This document shows, piece after piece, positions 61,545 to 64,000 of a stretch of 64,000 nt of DNA; position 1 is the first letter of the stretch; each line of letters begins with the position of its first letter. Location of the stretch: the NCBI RefSeq assembly GCF_014205115.1, contig NZ_JACHMW010000001.1, positions 248,001 through 312,000 on the forward strand, written 5' to 3'. The notes below the pieces were generated by a model. It was given only the letters and a program-made list of their open reading frames with translations. It had not been told where the DNA came from and ran no database searches. This stretch comes from Micrococcus endophyticus. GTDB taxonomy: Bacteria > Actinomycetota > Actinomycetes > Actinomycetales > Micrococcaceae. A program made the translations under genes and the position numbers.

Positions 61545-62863
61545 GCGCCGGCCCCCTGCGCGACGGACTGCCGGGGCGCCACCGCGAGCATGCGCTCGAG
61601 GGCGGCGCGGGCCGGGTCGGCCACCGCGTCCGGCACGGTGATCCGGTTGACCACGCGGCCGGCCACGAGCTCCTCGAGCACCCACGCGAGGTAGCCCGGG
61701 TGGATGCGGTACATGGTGGAGCAAGGGCAGATCACCGGGTCGAGGCAGAAGATCGTGTGCTCCGGGTGCTGGGCGGCCAGGCGCTGCACGAGGTTGATCT
61801 CGGTGCCGATCGCGAAGGTGGAGCCGGCCGGGGCGGCCTGGATGGCCTTGACGATGTGGTCGGTGGAGCCGGACTCGTCCGCGGCCTCGACCACGGGCAG
61901 CGGGCACTCGGGGTGCACGATCACCCGCACGTCCGGATGCTCGGCGCGGGCCTGCTCGATCTGGGCCACCGTGAACCGACGGTGCACGGAGCAGAAGCCG
62001 TGCCAGAGCAGGACCCGGGCGTCCCGCAGCGTCTCCGCGGTGTTGCCGCCCAGTGGCAGGCGGGGGTTCCACATCGGCATCCGCTCCAGCTCGATCCCCA
62101 TCGCCCGGCCCGTGTTGCGGCCGAGGTGCTGGTCCGGGAAGAAGAGCACCCGCTGGGCGCGCTCGAAGGCCCACTCGAGCACGGCGGAGGCGTTGGACGA
62201 GGTGCACACGATGCCCCCGCGCTCGCCCACGAAGCCCTTGAGGGCGGCAGAGCAGTTCATGTAGGTCACCGGCAGCAGCGGCACCCGGCCGTCCGCGTCC
62301 GGCTCGGTGCCGTACACCTCCTCGAGCTGCTCCCACGCGTCCTGGACGGAGTCGAGGTCCGCCATGTCCGCCATGGAGCAGCCTGCGGCGAGGTTCGGCA
62401 GGATCACGGCCTGCTCCGGGGTGGAGAGCAGGTCCGCGGTCTCGGCCATGAAGTGCACGCCGCAGAACACGATGGCCTCGGCCTCGGGGCGGCCCTGGGA
62501 GGCGCGCGCCAGCTGGAACGAGTCGCCCACGAAGTCGGCGTGCTGGACCACCTCGTCGCGCTGGTAGAAGTGGCCGAGCACCACGGCGCGGTCGCCGAGG
62601 GCGGCCTTGGCCGCGGCGATGCGCGCGTGCAGCTCCTCGTCCGAGGCCTGCTGGTACTCCTCGGGGATGCGGCCCTGCACGGGGGCGTCCGCTGGGATGG
62701 CGTCGTCCTGGGACGCGCCGGGGCCGTAGGCGGGCAGGCCGGCGTCGAAGGCCCAGGGGCCCGTGGTCAGGTCGGACGAGCAGGCGGAGCCGCGGGCGGG
62801 GTCCCGGGCGACGAGGGTCAGGGTGCGGGCCACCGAGGCGGTGGTCTCGGGCGTGGCGGTCAT
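61541..62863 (-). CDS. nadA: quinolinate synthase NadA, 440 aa
   Basis: [4Fe-4S] enzyme condensing iminoaspartate with DHAP. VLGHFYQRDEVVQHADFVGD, VFCGVHFMAETADLLS (first Cys), VTYMNCSAALKGFVGERGGI (second), FFPDQHLGRNTGRAMGIELE, VIVHPECPLPVVEAADESGS and LDPVICPCSTMYRIHPGYLA with the last Cys group. Full-length actinobacterial type. ATGA overlap with nrtR. No nadB lies between nadA and nadC. Confidence 0.96.
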   Translation of the reverse strand: MTATPETTASVARTLTLVARDPARGSACSSDLTTGPWAFDAGLPAYGPGASQDDAIPADAPVQGRIPEEYQQASDEELHARIAAAKAALGDRAVVLGHFYQRDEVVQHADFVGDSFQLARASQGRPEAEAIVFCGVHFMAETADLLSTPEQAVILPNLAAGCSMADMADLDSVQDAWEQLEEVYGTEPDADGRVPLLPVTYMNCSAALKGFVGERGGIVCTSSNASAVLEWAFERAQRVLFFPDQHLGRNTGRAMGIELERMPMWNPRLPLGGNTAETLRDARVLLWHGFCSVHRRFTVAQIEQARAEHPDVRVIVHPECPLPVVEAADESGSTDHIVKAIQAAPAGSTFAIGTEINLVQRLAAQHPEHTIFCLDPVICPCSTMYRIHPGYLAWVLEELVAGRVVNRITVPDAVADPARAALERMLAVAPRQSVAQGAGA

Positions 62864-63597
62864 GAGAGGTCTCCTGGATCGTCAGGGGCGGCCGGCGGCG
62901 GGGCGCCGTCGGCGGGTCGGTAGCGATAGAGCTTGGGCGGGCGGTGCCGGGTGCCGGCGCGGACCTCGCCGGTCTCCTCGAGCACCCCGGTGGCGAGGGT
63001 GGCCCGGCGGAAGTTGGCGGCGTCGAGGGTGCGGCCGAGGACGGCCTCGTGCACGGCGCGCAGCTCGGCGAGCGTGAAGGAGGGGCCGAGCAGGGCGTGC
63101 GCAACGCCGGCCCGCGGCAGGTCCGCGCGCAGGCGCGCCACGGCCGCGGTCAGGATCTCGGCATGGTCGAACGCCATCGCGGGGGGCGCGTCGGCCCGCT
63201 GCCAGCGCACGTGGACGCCGGCGGGCAGCCCCGCGACGTCGAGGCCGCCGCTGTAGGACGGGGCCGCGCCGTCGTCGTCGAGGGCGGGGCTGAGGGCCCA
63301 GTGGGCCACCGTGAGCACGCGGCCGGTGGGGGAGCGGTCCACGGCGCCGAAGGCGGCCAGCTGTTCGAGGCGCCGGACGGGGCCCGGGACGGTCTCGGCC
63401 GCCACCCGGGCGGCGGCGTCGGCGAGCTCCTCGTCGGCGGCGAGCCAGGTGCCCGGCAGCGCCCACCGGTCCAGGAACGGCTCGCGCATCCGCGGCACGA
63501 GGGCCACATGCAGGCGGGGCGCCCCGGAGGCGTCCGCGCGCACGCCGAAGACGGCCGTGGAGACGGCCACGGTGACGCGGGCCTCGGGTGCGGGCAC
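62860..63597 (-). CDS. nrtR: NrtR: NUDIX-domain transcriptional repressor of NAD synthesis, 245 aa
   Basis: N-terminal NUDIX-like domain (VTVAVSTAVFGVRADASGAP, FLDRWALPGTWLAADEELAD) fused to a winged helix (AHALLGPSFTLAELRAVHEA, VLGRTLDAANFRRATLATGV). NrtR binds ADP-ribose or NAD-related signals and releases the nad operon. The GTG start has GAGGAG at 6 nt. First gene of nrtR-nadA-nadC-desulfurase; two repeated operator-like boxes lie just upstream. Confidence 0.92.
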   Translation of the reverse strand: MPAPEARVTVAVSTAVFGVRADASGAPRLHVALVPRMREPFLDRWALPGTWLAADEELADAAARVAAETVPGPVRRLEQLAAFGAVDRSPTGRVLTVAHWALSPALDDDGAAPSYSGGLDVAGLPAGVHVRWQRADAPPAMAFDHAEILTAAVARLRADLPRAGVAHALLGPSFTLAELRAVHEAVLGRTLDAANFRRATLATGVLEETGEVRAGTRHRPPKLYRYRPADGAPPPAAPDDPGDLS

Positions 63598-63634
63598 GGC
63601 GGACTCCTCGGGAGGGACCGGCGGGGATGTTCTG

Positions 63635-63679
63635 GTCAGTATGACACTCTTCTCCGCGTGCAGAAAACGTCGGTATGAC
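63635..63679. promoter_or_regulatory. paired NrtR operator candidates in the divergent promoter region
   Basis: GTCAGTATGAC (63635-63645) and GTCGGTATGAC (63669-63679), same orientation, 34 bp apart; the first is palindromic at its ends (GTCA/TGAC). They lie between nrtR and the divergent hydrolase gene, where NrtR control of its own operon is expected. Confidence 0.6.
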
Positions 63680-63728
63680 CATAAGTGATCAGGGGTCGCC
63701 CCGCCGCCTGCCCGTTAGCCTGGAGCGC

Positions 63729-64000
63729 GTGAGCACCCCTGACCCCTCCGCATCCGCCGCCCCCTCCGACGCCGCCCTCGCCTCCGACGTGATCGGCGAC
63801 GGGCCGCACCGCGTCGCCTTCCTCCACGGCCTCATGGGCCGGGGCAGGAACTTCACGGGCCCGGCCAAGGCGCTCGCGGACGACTTCACGGTGGAGCTCC
63901 TCGACCTGCCGGACCACGGCCGGTCCCCCTGGACGGACCGGGTGGACTACCAGGAGATCGCGGACCGGGTGGCGGAGCACCTGCGGGCCGGCCTGGCCGC
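63729..64000 (+). CDS. alpha/beta hydrolase, N-terminal part (runs off window)
   Basis: GTG start at 63729, 7 nt after TAGCCT (63716-63721), so leaderless. The first 90 residues show the alpha/beta-hydrolase start: VAFLHGLMGRGRNFTGPAKA (oxyanion HG), then DDFTVELLDLPDHGRSPWTD. The nucleophile elbow is beyond base 64000. Close to actinobacterial esterases/2-succinyl-6-hydroxy-like hydrolases, but the substrate cannot be told. Divergent from nrtR with NrtR-like boxes between. Confidence 0.85.
   Translation, partial: MSTPDPSASAAPSDAALASDVIGDGPHRVAFLHGLMGRGRNFTGPAKALADDFTVELLDLPDHGRSPWTDRVDYQEIADRVAEHLRAGLA

Noticed and set aside
60606-63104. 832-codon frame including nadC
   Set aside because: Only the part from 61544 downwards is NadC; the rest is an out-of-frame shadow of nadA and nrtR.

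Overview
The window is a very GC-rich (about 70-73% by eye) actinobacterial chromosome segment. Strong G/C third-position bias, mycothiol-type enzymes, an NrtR-controlled NAD operon, the MSMEG_4193/DUF3090/SCO1664 gene set and many leaderless genes (a TANNNT -10 hexamer 6-8 nt before the start codon) point to Micrococcaceae, most likely Micrococcus. The genus is an inference; no rRNA or tRNA gene is present to confirm it.

Layout. 1-9843 is a dense core block: rmuC (cut by the window edge), a small conserved protein, a macro-domain hydrolase, an ABC exporter with a NarL/DesK-type two-component system (four overlapping genes), a KmtR-like metal sensor with an MFS exporter, hsp20 behind a HAIR element, an SRPBCC-like protein and ychF. 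9844 to about 18160 is an accessory block of lower GC: a DUF4238 gene, a frameshifted serine recombinase, a dead IS3-family element split by a 2.4 kb IS481-family element that carries an AraC regulator and a VOC protein between its terminal repeats, a second IS3 relic, an HNH-type protein and about 0.9 kb of decayed DNA. 18161-22183 holds a truncated SCO1664 copy, glycerate kinase with a GntP permease, a YoeB toxin without a recognisable antitoxin and a Mug-type glycosylase.

22227-29952 returns to core genes: SCO1664/DUF3090/phosphomutase, a GNAT acetyltransferase, an ABC-F protein, and an organic-peroxide module (OhrR, Ohr, a DoxX protein) whose operator-like sequence also precedes a DJ-1/PfpI + oxidoreductase pair. 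29953-31233 contains two divergent genes that both lost their 5' ends (deletion scar). 31321-44432 carries an FNT channel, acetyl-CoA hydrolase/transferase, SIMPL protein, ArfB, DUF4921, FMN reductase, MscS channel, MerR regulator, DsbA-like protein, AarF kinase and YjdM.

44732-49244 is the most unusual part: three tightly joined genes encoding a P-loop protein resembling DUF1611, an ABC exporter whose nucleotide-binding motifs are all degenerate, and a sensor kinase whose phospho-accepting histidine is phenylalanine. No response regulator lies beside them. The remainder is a family-A DNA polymerase-like protein, a sugar MFS porter, a dicarboxylate symporter, an Opu-type osmoprotectant ABC operon headed by a possible leader peptide, a PhoD phosphatase, and the nrtR-nadA-nadC-cysteine desulfurase operon (no nadB), ending in a partial alpha/beta hydrolase.
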